Positions 9,641 to 18,387 of a stretch of 64,000 nt of DNA are shown here, in pieces. The stretch spans positions 1-64,000 of the forward strand of contig JAGXGZ010000076.1 in NCBI GenBank assembly GCA_024636495.1. The letters run 5' to 3'. The position numbers and the translations under genes were made by a program. Position 1 is the first letter of the stretch, and each line of letters opens with the position of its first letter. Source of the DNA: Roseobacter sp. GTDB taxonomy: Bacteria; Pseudomonadota; Alphaproteobacteria; Rhodobacterales; Rhodobacteraceae. The notes below the pieces were generated by a model that worked only from the letters and a program-made list of their open reading frames with translations, searched no databases and was not told where the DNA came from.

Positions 9641-9700
9641 TTCTCTGGCTCACAAATATCCCGGGGGACGCCCTTTTGAGGGCGGGGGGCAGCGCCCCCA
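9641..9700 (+). repeat. Dispersed intergenic element, copy 1
   Basis: CTCTGGCTCACAAATATCCC followed by two small hairpins (CGCCC-TTTTGA-GGGCG and GGGGGC-AGC-GCCCCC). A related pattern, TCTGGC then AAATATCCC then a GC hairpin, recurs at 30770-30824, and a looser copy at 27825-27868. It probably acts as a 3'-end stabiliser or terminator between the convergent dcd and the 76-residue gene. Confidence 0.45.
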
Positions 9701-9705
9701 GCAAC

Positions 9706-9936
9706 CTAGAAACGTCCCAGACGCCGCATGTTCTTAAGCATCTGACGCGACTGCTTGCCTTGTTCCCGGCCAGCATGCTCACGGCGTGCATCTTCTTCAG
9801 GTGACACGTCTGCCGGGTTGCCGGTGCCCCGCTTGCCCTTTCCGATCTTCGAGGCCTGATCGAAACCAAAGTTCACACCTCGGTTGATCACTTGCCCCAT
9901 GACCCGACGGATAATCATATTCATAATCTGGTTCAT
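9706..9936 (-). CDS. Small conserved-type hypothetical protein
   Basis: A 76-residue, strongly basic protein. The N-terminus is hydrophobic/amphipathic (MNQIMNMIIRRVMGQVINRG), the middle Gly/Lys-rich, and the C-terminus ends in KNMRRLGRF. GAGGTC lies about seven bases before the ATG, so I consider it translated. It might be membrane-associated through its first helix. I do not recognise a function. It is convergent with dcd. Confidence 0.55.
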   Translation of the reverse strand: MNQIMNMIIRRVMGQVINRGVNFGFDQASKIGKGKRGTGNPADVSPEEDARREHAGREQGKQSRQMLKNMRRLGRF

Positions 9937-10022
9937 TTTTCGACCTCGTTGTTGCGCGCGAAAACTCTAATGTTCAGGTTAATATAAGGATCATCATGGC
10001 ATTTTTCAGGCCTGACCGCCAA

Positions 10023-10685
10023 TTAATCCTCAAAAAGCTCACTTTGACCTGCCACCTTGTCAATGTCAGTGTCGTCGTCATCTTCCCCCATCATCGGCAG
10101 CGCCCCAAACGCGGGGCGGCTTTCAAGCAAGCCAGCCGACCGCAGTTCTTTCAAGCCTGGCAAATCGCGCGGGCTCTCTAGACCAAAATGCGCCAGAAAC
10201 CCTTGGGTTACAACGAAAGTTACCGGCCGACCCGGCGTCAGCTTGCGCCGCCCGAACCTGATCCAGTCAAGCTCCAACAACTGGTCCAACGTCCCCCGCG
10301 ACACGGACACACCGCGAATTTCTTCGATCTCGGCACGGGTGGCAGGTTGGTGATAGGCAATGATCGCGAGCGTTTCGATCGCTGCACGCGACAATTTGCG
10401 CGTCTCGACCGTTTCCTTTTGCATCAGATAGCCCAGATCAACCGCCGTGCGCATGGCATAGGCGTCGCCCACGCGAACCACCTGCACCCCACGCCCCTCA
10501 TAGCGTTTGCGCAGATACACCATGGCCTCTGCTGCGTCGCAGCCATGGGGCAGCCGTGCCTCTATCTCCCGCAGAGTGATAGGCTCTGACACGGCAAAAA
10601 GGATCGCCTCAAGCATCCGTTCCTGTTCGGCCAAGGGGGGCGCTTGGAACAGGCTTTCCTCTTTGGTATCATCGGCTTCACTCAC
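10023..10685 (-). CDS. scpB: Segregation and condensation protein B
   Basis: A 220-residue winged-helix partner of ScpA in the SMC condensin-like complex. Family stretches: LEAILFAVSEPIT (~26), LSRAAIETLAIIAYHQPATRAEIEEIRGVS (~95-124) and GRPVTFVVTQGFL. The start is GTG 10685 (VSEADDTK), because AAAAGGACC lies about eight bases upstream. The ATG further out would lie deep inside scpA. It overlaps scpA by eight bases. The acidic C-terminus (EDDDDTDIDK) is typical of alphaproteobacteria. Confidence 0.92.
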   Translation of the reverse strand: MSEADDTKEESLFQAPPLAEQERMLEAILFAVSEPITLREIEARLPHGCDAAEAMVYLRKRYEGRGVQVVRVGDAYAMRTAVDLGYLMQKETVETRKLSRAAIETLAIIAYHQPATRAEIEEIRGVSVSRGTLDQLLELDWIRFGRRKLTPGRPVTFVVTQGFLAHFGLESPRDLPGLKELRSAGLLESRPAFGALPMMGEDDDDTDIDKVAGQSELFED

Positions 10686-11472
10686 GAGGGCGGGTCCTTT
10701 TTCGCATTTGGATCGGGGCAAAGCTTGTTGATTGGCGGATCTCGAGGTGCCCCTCTTTAACCAACTCCAGCGAGGCCGCAAAGGTCGATGCTGTAGCCGA
10801 GCGGAGCATGACCGGATCATCACCCCACCCTTCTGGCAAATAGCTGGTCAGGTCATCCCAGTCACCTGCATAGCCGATTAGCCCGCGCATCCGCTCCAGC
10901 GCCTGTTCCATCGTGAAAACCTTTTCGCGGTCCATCACAAAGGGGCGGAAATCATCGCGGGTTCTGATCCGCGCATAGCCTTGCATCAGATCCAGCAGCG
11001 TCGCGGTATAGGTTACCTTGCGCGTGCGCTGTACCTCAAGGGTTTGACCGCGCGCAAAAAAATCCCGACCCAGTTGGTCACGTGCCATCAGCCGTGCCGC
11101 CACATCGCGCATCGCCTGCAAACGCTCTAATTGAAACGCCAGATGGGCGGCCAGTTCCTCGCCTGACGGGCCGTCTTCGGTCGGGTCCGGCGGCAGCAGC
11201 AGACGCGATTTTAGAAACGCCAGCCAGGCGGCCATCACCAGATAATCCGCCGCCAGTTCCAGCCGCAGCGCTTTGGCCTTTTCGACGAAAATCAGATATT
11301 GCTTTGCCAGTTGCAGCACCGAGATTTTGCGCAAATCCACCTTTTGGGTGCGGCTGAGCGTTAGCAAAAGGTCAAGCGGCCCCTCGAATCCGTCTACATC
11401 CACGATCAACGCTTCGGCGGCCAGCCTTTCGGCGACCGAGCTTTGGTCTTCGTCGAATAGGGTCTCAGCCAT
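10678..11472 (-). CDS. scpA: Segregation and condensation protein A
   Basis: A 264-residue kleisin that bridges SMC heads. The N-terminal kleisin signature FEGPLDLLLTLSRTQKVDLRKI (split around residues 30-50) and the following LQLAKQYL are clear. Start ATG 11472 (MAETLF) overlaps the nagZ end by eight bases, giving a tight nagZ-scpA-scpB cluster. The predicted C-terminal winged helix (TFAASLELVKEGHLEIRQ) binds the SMC cap. Confidence 0.93.
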   Translation of the reverse strand: MAETLFDEDQSSVAERLAAEALIVDVDGFEGPLDLLLTLSRTQKVDLRKISVLQLAKQYLIFVEKAKALRLELAADYLVMAAWLAFLKSRLLLPPDPTEDGPSGEELAAHLAFQLERLQAMRDVAARLMARDQLGRDFFARGQTLEVQRTRKVTYTATLLDLMQGYARIRTRDDFRPFVMDREKVFTMEQALERMRGLIGYAGDWDDLTSYLPEGWGDDPVMLRSATASTFAASLELVKEGHLEIRQSTSFAPIQMRKRTRPRE

Positions 11473-12469
11473 GCAAATCCTCGCCCAAAAGCGATGCAAG
11501 CTTCGCAGTCAGGGCGGAAATGTCAATCTCGTCGGGGGTCTTGCGCAGGGACAACGCCCGTTCTGCGCGGGTTTGGGCCATCTGCGTCATCTCGCCTGCC
11601 GCATCGGCCACCATTGCGCGATCTTCCAAGGGTGCATTGCAATACAAGATCACATCGCACCCTGCCGCCAGCGCATCCCGGCTGATCTGATCAACCCCAC
11701 CTTCCAGTGCTTTCATCGATATGTCATCGGTCATGATCAGATTATCAAACCCGATCTCGTCGCGGATCAGCTGCATCATAACGGGCGACAGCGTCGCGGG
11801 GCGCGGATCAATGGCGTCATACACCAGATGCGCGGTCATCCCCATCGGCAGGTCGCGCAGCGCCTTGAACGGCGCAAAGTCATGGGTGGTTAGATCGCCA
11901 TGGCGCGCCGTGACCAAGGGCAGATCAAAATGGCTGTCCATCGTCGCGCGGCCATGTCCCGGCATATGCTTGACCACGGGCAACACGCCGCCTGCCAGCA
12001 TTCCATCCGCCGCCGCACGGCCCAAGGTGGCCACTTGCACCGCGTCAGTGCCATAGCAGCGATTGCGCAAGAATGCGTGGGTCTGCGGGCCTGCGACATC
12101 AACCATGGGCGCGCAGTTGCTGTCGATGCCGACATCATGGAGTTCCTGCGCAATCAAGCGAAACCGCAGATACATCGCGTCGGTCGCATAAGCCCCTGCC
12201 GCCTGTACGAAATCCAGCGGAGCCGTCCAGTCACGCCAGATCGGGCCACGCAAGCGCTGGACCCGCCCGCCTTCCTGATCGACGGTAATGACCGCGTCAT
12301 GCCCTGCGGCCTCGCGCATTTCAGCGCAAAGTGCGCGCACCTGATCAGGCGTTTCGATATTGCGCGCGAAAAGGATGAAACCAAAGGGTTTGACGGCACG
12401 AAACAGCGCTTTTTCCTGCGCTGTAAGTCGCAATCCGGTTGCATCAAGGATCGTCGCGCCGAACCGCAT
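11465..12469 (-). CDS. nagZ: Beta-N-acetylhexosaminidase NagZ
   Basis: A 334-residue cytoplasmic GH3 enzyme that removes N-acetylglucosamine from recycled muropeptides. Seen: ITVDQEGGRVQRLR (61-74), KHMPGHG (167-173) with DSH at 178-180 for acid/base catalysis, and the nucleophile Asp248 in LIMTDDISM. Start ATG 12469 shares bases with the upstream SPOR gene's stop (TAATG), so they are coupled. The longer frame would extend into that gene. Length is normal. Confidence 0.94.
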   Translation of the reverse strand: MRFGATILDATGLRLTAQEKALFRAVKPFGFILFARNIETPDQVRALCAEMREAAGHDAVITVDQEGGRVQRLRGPIWRDWTAPLDFVQAAGAYATDAMYLRFRLIAQELHDVGIDSNCAPMVDVAGPQTHAFLRNRCYGTDAVQVATLGRAAADGMLAGGVLPVVKHMPGHGRATMDSHFDLPLVTARHGDLTTHDFAPFKALRDLPMGMTAHLVYDAIDPRPATLSPVMMQLIRDEIGFDNLIMTDDISMKALEGGVDQISRDALAAGCDVILYCNAPLEDRAMVADAAGEMTQMAQTRAERALSLRKTPDEIDISALTAKLASLLGEDLHG

Positions 12470-13455
12470 TAACGGGTGACTACAGGGATACAATCCGCGT
12501 TTTCCGCCACAAGTGCCGAGCAAAACCGCCGCGCGTCCGCAATATCTTCGAAGCCATGGGCACGCAGGCGGTAGAATGTGCGCCCGCCACTGCTGGCTTC
12601 CTGCACGATGCGGGATTTCCCCTCAAGGTATGCGCCAAAACGGCCATTCAGCTTGTCCCATTGCGCACGCGCGATTTCTGGTGAATCAAACGCCCCCAGC
12701 TGCACAAGCCGCGTTCCTGTGGGCAGGCTGTCAGCGGCAAGCTCGTTTACGGTTGTCGCAGATGGGTTCGGGTCAAAGGCCACCGGTGTCACGACAGCGC
12801 GCACAGCAGGTCTGGTTTTGGGCCGCAAAGATACCTTGACCCCCGGTTCTGCCACCATCGCAACGGCAACGGCGTTTGAAACCGCCATTTCAAGCGTCGC
12901 GGGATCAATCGAAACACTGGCATTGATCGGTTCAAGGTCTTCGTCATCCATGGGCTGCATGCCATCGGTCAGCTGGGCGACCAAATCGTCGACATTCCCA
13001 CTTTGCAAAGCGGCACTTACGTCCGTGTCCGGTTTCAGGCTGGACGCGTCCTGTGGCACGGGTGCAACCATTGACGCAAGAACCGGCTGATCTTCATCCG
13101 CCAGATCAAGCGCTCTGGGGGCCAAAATCACCTGATCCGCCATTTTGCTCGCCGTCCCGTCAGACGCCACGGCATTGACCGACAGGCCCTGATTTTGGGC
13201 CAATTGCCCGCCTGGATTGGCGGGTCTGACACGCATGTCACCTGCTGCGGCGCGCACGACAGGAACGCCCGTGACATCGCGCACCAGCAGTTTATAGCCC
13301 CAAACACCAATACCGATGATCAACGCCACCGACATCACAGCACCCGCCGCATTTGTCAGTTTTGTCAAAGGGTTGGATTGCGCGGGTTGCCCAGCATACA
13401 TGTCTGAATCTGCGTGATATCCCCCGGACTGGGGGGAGGACGTGTAATCTGCCAT
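12469..13455 (-). CDS. SPOR-domain cell-division/peptidoglycan protein
   Basis: A 328-residue single-pass inner-membrane protein: short cytoplasmic N-terminus, transmembrane helix at about residues 36-58 (AAGAVMSVALIIGIGVWGY), a long low-complexity periplasmic linker, and a C-terminal SPOR domain from ~250 (RLVQLGAFDSPEIARAQW, then FYRLRAHGFEDIADARRFC). SPOR domains bind denuded glycan strands at the septum. Its place between argS and nagZ is conserved in the group. ATG 13455 has GAGG upstream; an in-frame GTG lies seven codons earlier. Confidence 0.86.
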   Translation of the reverse strand: MADYTSSPQSGGYHADSDMYAGQPAQSNPLTKLTNAAGAVMSVALIIGIGVWGYKLLVRDVTGVPVVRAAAGDMRVRPANPGGQLAQNQGLSVNAVASDGTASKMADQVILAPRALDLADEDQPVLASMVAPVPQDASSLKPDTDVSAALQSGNVDDLVAQLTDGMQPMDDEDLEPINASVSIDPATLEMAVSNAVAVAMVAEPGVKVSLRPKTRPAVRAVVTPVAFDPNPSATTVNELAADSLPTGTRLVQLGAFDSPEIARAQWDKLNGRFGAYLEGKSRIVQEASSGGRTFYRLRAHGFEDIADARRFCSALVAENADCIPVVTR

Positions 13456-13531
13456 CTCTGCCTCACTGCCCGCCACTCGTTAGATCGGCGCGGGTCTGTC
13501 GTTTGAATTTGCCTGTCCGGCGGGCGTGCGT

Positions 13532-15274
13532 TTAACGCATCTCTTCCGCTGGTGTCACACCTAGGATACCAAGACCTGACGCAATTACAATCGCTGTGGC
13601 TTGTGCAAGCGCGATTTTTGCCTGTGACACGGCAGCATCGTCCTGCAAAAAGCGCAAAGACGGCACGTCATTGCCCCGGTTCCACAGTCCGTGGAAGTCT
13701 CCGGCAAGTTCATACAGGTAAAACGCGACCCGGTGCGGCTCGTTGCTGCGCGCCGCAGTTTCCACCAGACGCGGCCATTCGGCCAGCTTGGCAGCAAGCT
13801 TCAGCTCGGCCTCGTGGTCCAGCAGGCCCAGATCAGCGGCCTGCAAAGTGGCCATATCCGTCGCAATCCCGGCCTCGGCAGCTTTGCGCAGCACCGAATT
13901 TACCCGCGCATGGGCGTACTGCACGTAGAACACCGGGTTCTCGCGGGATTGCTCTAGTACCTTGGCAAAGTCGAAATCCAGCATCGCGTCATTCTTGCGG
14001 GTCAGCATCACAAAACGCGTTACGTCGGATCCGACCTGATCGACCACATCGCGCAGGGTGACAAACGTCCCTGCCCGCTTGGACATCTTGAATTCCTTGC
14101 CGTCCTTGAACAGCTTGACCAGCTGCGTCAGCTTGATATCGAGCGGCACCGTGCCCCCCGACAGCGCTGACACGGCCGCCTTCATCCGTTTGACATATCC
14201 GCCGTGATCCGCGCCAAACACGTCGATCAATTGATCAAAACCCCGTTGAACCTTGTCATAATGATAAGCGATATCAGGGGCGAAATAGGTCCAGCCGCCA
14301 TCGGATTTCATCACCGGGCGGTCGACGTCATCACCATGCTCGGTGGATTTGAACAACGTCTGCTCGCGCGGCTCCCAATCCTCGGGCAGTTTGCCTTTTG
14401 GTGGCTCAAGCACGCCCTCGTAAATCAGCCCTTTGGATTTAAGGTGGTCGATCGCGGCTTCGATCTTGCCGGTGCCGTACAGCGACTTCTCGGAATAGAA
14501 CACGTCCATTTCAACGCCCAAGGACGCAAGATCGGACCGGATGAGCTTCATCATCTCTTCGGTGGCGAAATTGCGCACGTCTTCCAGCCAGACGGATTCA
14601 TCCGCATCTATATAAGCCTCACCGACCTTGGCCTTCAGCGCCTCGCCGACGTCGATCAGGTAGTCGCCGGGATATGTCCCCTCGGGCCAATCGACCGACA
14701 GATCATGCGCCTCAAGATAGCGGTTATAAACCGACCGTGCCAGCACATCGACCTGCGCGCCGCCATCGTTGATGTAGTATTCGCGTGTGACATCCCAGCC
14801 TGCAAAATCCAGCAAACTGGCCAACGCATCACCAAAGACCGCGCCCCGCGTATGCCCCACATGCAATGGCCCCGTCGGGTTTGCCGAAACATACTCGACG
14901 TTCACCCGTTTGCCGGTGCCCAGATCGCCCCGCCCGAAATCCGTGCCTTTCGCCAGCACCGCCCCGATGACACCCTGCCACACCGACGCTGCCAACCGCA
15001 GGTTCAAGAACCCCGGTCCTGCAACCTCTGCCGAGGTGATGCGCGGATCTTCTATCAACTTGCCCGCCAGTTTTTCCGCAATCTCGCGCGGTTTCATGCC
15101 TGCGGGCTTGGCCAGCACCATCGCAGCATTTGTGGCCATATCGCCATGGGCCGCATCGCGCGGCGGCTCTACCGTGATGGCATCAAAGCCAAGGCCTTCG
15201 GGCAAAAACCCTTCAGCGACCAGCGCATCAAGCGTGGACAGCACATGGGTGCGGATGTCGGCAAATAGGTTCAT
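13532..15274 (-). CDS. argS: Arginyl-tRNA synthetase
   Basis: A 580-residue class I aminoacyl-tRNA synthetase. The HIGH-type motif reads HVGH in [15 protein letters not shown], and the KMSKS-type motif is KMSKR in [11 protein letters not shown]. The N-terminal Add-1 domain and the C-terminal DALR helix bundle ([15 protein letters not shown]) are present. Start ATG 15274 (MNLFADIR) is the family N-terminus; the frame further upstream runs toward dgt. It is the first gene after dgt on this strand, 52 bases away. Confidence 0.95.
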   Translation of the reverse strand: MNLFADIRTHVLSTLDALVAEGFLPEGLGFDAITVEPPRDAAHGDMATNAAMVLAKPAGMKPREIAEKLAGKLIEDPRITSAEVAGPGFLNLRLAASVWQGVIGAVLAKGTDFGRGDLGTGKRVNVEYVSANPTGPLHVGHTRGAVFGDALASLLDFAGWDVTREYYINDGGAQVDVLARSVYNRYLEAHDLSVDWPEGTYPGDYLIDVGEALKAKVGEAYIDADESVWLEDVRNFATEEMMKLIRSDLASLGVEMDVFYSEKSLYGTGKIEAAIDHLKSKGLIYEGVLEPPKGKLPEDWEPREQTLFKSTEHGDDVDRPVMKSDGGWTYFAPDIAYHYDKVQRGFDQLIDVFGADHGGYVKRMKAAVSALSGGTVPLDIKLTQLVKLFKDGKEFKMSKRAGTFVTLRDVVDQVGSDVTRFVMLTRKNDAMLDFDFAKVLEQSRENPVFYVQYAHARVNSVLRKAAEAGIATDMATLQAADLGLLDHEAELKLAAKLAEWPRLVETAARSNEPHRVAFYLYELAGDFHGLWNRGNDVPSLRFLQDDAAVSQAKIALAQATAIVIASGLGILGVTPAEEMR

Positions 15275-15326
15275 AACGGGCTTCCTCAGACTTGGCCTCG
15301 TGTATCGCCTGAAAAAGCCTAGACAA

Positions 15327-16505
15327 TCAAGCGGGGTTCGACCCAAAGGCAAGGCTGGCGGCCAAATCATTGCCGATCAGGCGGTCATGTTCCTGAATGG
15401 CAAATCGGTCTGTCATGCCCGAGATATAATCGCTGACGATCCGCGCCAATGCAGTGTCGCCATCGGCCTCGTCCACATCCTTGCGCCATTGCTTGGGCAA
15501 AAGATCGGGATGGGCCAGAAAATGCGGGAAAAGATCCTCGACCACCTGTGTCACCTGCTTGCGCATGATTACAACCGACGGGGCGCGGTACATGCGTTCA
15601 AACAGAAAGGCACGGATCACCTTGAGATCCTGAAACACCGGGTCCGAAAACCGGATCAACGTGCGCCCCGCCATGCGAATATCGGTGGCGGTGTTTGGCT
15701 GCATCTCGTCCAGACGGGTGCGCGCAAAGTTGATCACATCCTCGACCAGCACGCCAAAAAACCTCCGAAGGGCCTCGTGACGTCGCCGATAGTAATTCAA
15801 ACCGGGGTATAATTTGTCCACTTCGGCAAAGTTACGATCCAAAATGGGCAATTCTGCCAATTCATCGGTCGAGAAAAGTTCAGCGCGCAACCCGTCGTGC
15901 AAATCATGGTGGTTATAGGCCACATCGTCGGCAATCGCCGCCACCTGCGCCTCGGCACTGGCATAGGTGTGCAGCTCAAGATCATGTTGCCGCCCATACG
16001 CCTCAAGCGCCCAAGGCAGCGCCCCTGTGACCGGACCGTTATGCTTGGCTAGTCCTTCCAAAGTCTCCCATGTCAGGTTCAACCCGTCGAACTCGGCATA
16101 ATGGCGCTCAAGATGAGTCACAATCCGAATGGCCTGCGCATTGTGATCAAACCCGCCATAAGGCAGCATCAAGGCCTGCAACGCGTCCTCTCCGGTATGC
16201 CCGAACGGCGGATGGCCAAGATCATGGGCCAGCGCCACGGCCTCGGTCAGCTCGGCATTCAGGCCCAACGCGCCCGAAATCGTGCGTGCCACCTGCGCCA
16301 CCTCGATCGAATGGGTCAGCCGCGTGCGGTAATAATCGCCTTCATGCTCGATAAACACCTGCGTCTTATGCTTGAGCCGCCGAAAGGCGCTGGCATGGAT
16401 GATCCGGTCCCGATCCCGCTGAAAACACGACCGAAAAGTGCTTTCCTCCTCCGGCATCAACCGTCCTCGGGTCGCCGCCGGATCAGAGGCAAAAGAAGCG
16501 CGCAT
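15327..16505 (-). CDS. dgt: dGTP triphosphohydrolase-like HD protein
   Basis: A 392-residue HD-domain protein of the dGTPase family, which cleaves dNTPs to deoxynucleoside and triphosphate. The metal-site residues are His65 (RLTHSIEV) and His94-Asp95 ([12 protein letters not shown]), with a later Asp in [15 protein letters not shown]. The N-terminus has [20 protein letters not shown], diagnostic of the family. It is divergent from erpA, and the 84 bases between hold both promoters. Two dNTP-pool enzymes (dcd, dgt) thus lie in one block, with nrdJ elsewhere in the window. Confidence 0.92.
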   Translation of the reverse strand: MRASFASDPAATRGRLMPEEESTFRSCFQRDRDRIIHASAFRRLKHKTQVFIEHEGDYYRTRLTHSIEVAQVARTISGALGLNAELTEAVALAHDLGHPPFGHTGEDALQALMLPYGGFDHNAQAIRIVTHLERHYAEFDGLNLTWETLEGLAKHNGPVTGALPWALEAYGRQHDLELHTYASAEAQVAAIADDVAYNHHDLHDGLRAELFSTDELAELPILDRNFAEVDKLYPGLNYYRRRHEALRRFFGVLVEDVINFARTRLDEMQPNTATDIRMAGRTLIRFSDPVFQDLKVIRAFLFERMYRAPSVVIMRKQVTQVVEDLFPHFLAHPDLLPKQWRKDVDEADGDTALARIVSDYISGMTDRFAIQEHDRLIGNDLAASLAFGSNPA

Positions 16506-16589
16506 AACATGTGGTCCTTGTGGCCTGTCCTGCGACTTTCTATATTGTAACGTAAGATGGATGGAAACCGATCATACCGGAGCCCGAAA

Positions 16590-16913
16590 ATGAACCTGCC
16601 CCCCAAAGTTACCTCTCGCGCCTTTGACCGCCTCGCCGAAATCGGAGCCGCCGCCGATGGCAAAGCGCTGCGCGTCGCCGTCGAAGGTGGAGGATGCTCT
16701 GGCTTTCAATATGACATTGCGCTGGATGACCCCAAAGACGACGATCTGATCCTCGAAGGGTCGGGCCAAAAGGTCGTGGTCGACTCCATCTCATTGCCTT
16801 TTCTGGCCAATGCTGTGATCGATTTTTCCGAAGAGCTTATCGGTGCACGTTTCGTGATCGAAAACCCCAACGCCACCAGCGCTTGCGGTTGCGGCACGTC
16901 ATTTTCGATGTAA
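16590..16913 (+). CDS. erpA: Iron-sulfur cluster insertion protein ErpA-type
   Basis: A 107-residue A-type carrier that passes iron-sulfur clusters to target enzymes. The three ligand cysteines are present: Cys36 in GGGCSGFQY, and Cys99 and Cys101 in the C-terminal ACGCGTSFSM. Start ATG 16590 (MNLPPKVT) matches the family N-terminus and has GGAG 12 bases upstream. It is divergent from dgt. IscA, SufA and ErpA are hard to separate by sequence alone; ErpA is preferred because no suf genes are near. Confidence 0.9.
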   Translation: MNLPPKVTSRAFDRLAEIGAAADGKALRVAVEGGGCSGFQYDIALDDPKDDDLILEGSGQKVVVDSISLPFLANAVIDFSEELIGARFVIENPNATSACGCGTSFSM

Positions 16914-16966
16914 GCTCTTTTCGGGGCAGAACGTATGATGCGTCGGGCCTGCGACTTTGGCACGCG

Positions 16967-18037
16967 TTATTCAAACGGCGGGGCACCGACCCTTCTTGCC
17001 CGTGAGAACCCCTGGAAAAACGTATCGAAACAGGGCGTAGACTGTTCAGCGGCCTCAATAATAGTCTGCTCGTCCTTTGATAGGTCAAACAGAAGGTTTT
17101 CGCGCATCTTTGACCAATCGGCCGATCTATCCGCGCCCAATCCGAACAGGCTTTCAGACAGCCGTCGTAACGGTCCCTGCCCCTCGACCGCACCAGAAAT
17201 TGTCACCTGACCAACGGGCACCGCATCTGCAAAGGTCCGGTTACCTGCAATATGCCCAAGCCATCCGGTCACCAGATAGCCGTGATACCCGTCCGATGCT
17301 GGCGCGGAGGCGGCACCGGTGAATTGACACGCGGCATGTGCATCTTGCACCAGACGTTCCCAGATCGGGCTTGGGCTTGCGCCGGCAAACCGCAACGCCG
17401 CGCAAATCTCTGCCAACAGATCGCTGTTTTGATCCAGATAGGCCAGCAGCCCCGCATAGTGCAGACTGGTCAATGCAGCATCCGAAAGCCCCGGATCGCG
17501 TCGTCCATAGTCGCTTAGATAGAAAACGATGTGCGCAAGCTCGTAGGCGGCTTTCTTGTTGGGCAAGGCAAACGTCTGCGCACGCGCCATAAAGCGGTGC
17601 AGCCGATCAGTCAGGACCGTCTGTGCTGCCCCAAAGCCGCGCCGCACCAAAAGTCGCGCCGCTTCCGCCCGTTGCAAATCCGACAGTTCAGCCTCTGGCA
17701 GACCTTCTTGTGCCACCCAGCGACACAGCGCTTCGCCCTGATCACCTTTCATGCCCAAATCCTCAAGATCCAGACACAGCGACAGGAAAAACCGGTAATA
17801 CTGGGGGAAAAACTCAAGCTGGGTGGGAATGGACCGATAGAAACCCTCGTATGGTGCCAAGGCTTCGTGCGAAATTTCACCCCCCATGCTGGCCAAAATC
17901 CCTAGCCATTCGGCATTTTCCTTAAGCCAGAACACATCCCCCTGCGCCCGTCTTTGGGTGGCAAACATGGCGCTTAAGGCCGTGACCCCGCGCGGTTCGC
18001 TGTGCATATGCGGCTTCAGGCGGATGATGTTGGTCAT
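16967..18037 (-). CDS. Uncharacterised 356-residue protein, companion of repeat peptide
   Basis: A 356-residue, mostly helical, soluble protein with no signal peptide or membrane segment. I do not recognise an enzyme fold; it resembles a roseobacter family of unknown function (possibly DUF6902, from memory). The best-looking motif is AYELAHIVFYLSDYGRRDP (164-182, with His169 and Asp176), followed by DGYHGYLVTGWL (249-260, with His252). These repeat a helix-plus-His pattern that could hold a metal or substrate. GGAG lies nine bases before ATG 18037. It lies 62 bases after the Cys-repeat peptide gene on the same strand. By position it could be that peptide's modifying enzyme, chaperone or immunity protein. 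Function is inference. Confidence 0.7.
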   Translation of the reverse strand: MTNIIRLKPHMHSEPRGVTALSAMFATQRRAQGDVFWLKENAEWLGILASMGGEISHEALAPYEGFYRSIPTQLEFFPQYYRFFLSLCLDLEDLGMKGDQGEALCRWVAQEGLPEAELSDLQRAEAARLLVRRGFGAAQTVLTDRLHRFMARAQTFALPNKKAAYELAHIVFYLSDYGRRDPGLSDAALTSLHYAGLLAYLDQNSDLLAEICAALRFAGASPSPIWERLVQDAHAACQFTGAASAPASDGYHGYLVTGWLGHIAGNRTFADAVPVGQVTISGAVEGQGPLRRLSESLFGLGADRSADWSKMRENLLFDLSKDEQTIIEAAEQSTPCFDTFFQGFSRARRVGAPPFE

Positions 18038-18099
18038 GGGAAAACTCCGGCAACGCTCTGCGCCAATACGGACGCAGAGCTGGCTTTTAACGTTTTTGA

Positions 18100-18387
18100 T
18101 CAGCAGCTTGTGGTGAACATTTCGACCAGATTGCCGGTGGACATGTCGCTGCCGGCAGGCGCGCAGCTTGTTGTAAAAAGACCCACCGACTGTCCGCCAG
18201 CCATGTCAGCCCCTACAGGTCCACAGCTGGTCGTAAAAAGGGCCGTGCCGCCGCCTGTCATCATATCAATCGGACCTGCATTAGCCCCGGTTGTGAACAG
18301 ATCCGTGCCCAGACCGGTATGCAGGGTTTCAGTCGCCATTTCAGCTGTGGCAACATCGGTGGTTTGAGCATAAGCAAAAGCAGTCAT
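18100..18387 (-). CDS. Four-repeat Cys peptide, candidate RiPP-type precursor
   Basis: A 95-residue peptide with a good ribosome site (AAGGA, eight bases before the ATG). After a 15-residue leader-like start come four 20-residue units, residues 16-35, 36-55, 56-75 and 76-95. Leu/Met-Phe-Thr-Thr falls exactly every 20 residues (Phe31, 51, 71, 91). Units 2-4 end in FTTSC (Cys55, 75, 95), and the last Cys is the final residue. Unit 1 has Gly-Ala instead of Ser-Cys. Between the FTT motifs are Gly-rich spacers with Asp-Met (41-42, 61-62, 81-82). There is no hydrophobic secretion signal. Such a modular core is typical of ribosomally made, modified peptides, but no known modification enzyme is adjacent. 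A structural repeat protein is the alternative. Confidence 0.72.
   Translation of the reverse strand: MTAFAYAQTTDVATAEMATETLHTGLGTDLFTTGANAGPIDMMTGGGTALFTTSCGPVGADMAGGQSVGLFTTSCAPAGSDMSTGNLVEMFTTSC
18103..18342 (-). repeat. Four in-frame 60-base tandem units
   Basis: The coding sequence of residues 16-95 of the peptide is four consecutive 60-base units with no gap, ending directly before the stop. Protein identity is highest at the FTTSC end of each unit. The DNA copies have diverged at third positions, so the repeat is old and held by selection on the protein. Confidence 0.8.

Noticed and set aside
18103-18342. CRISPR-like repeat array
   Set aside because: The repeats are contiguous coding units with protein-level conservation and no spacers.
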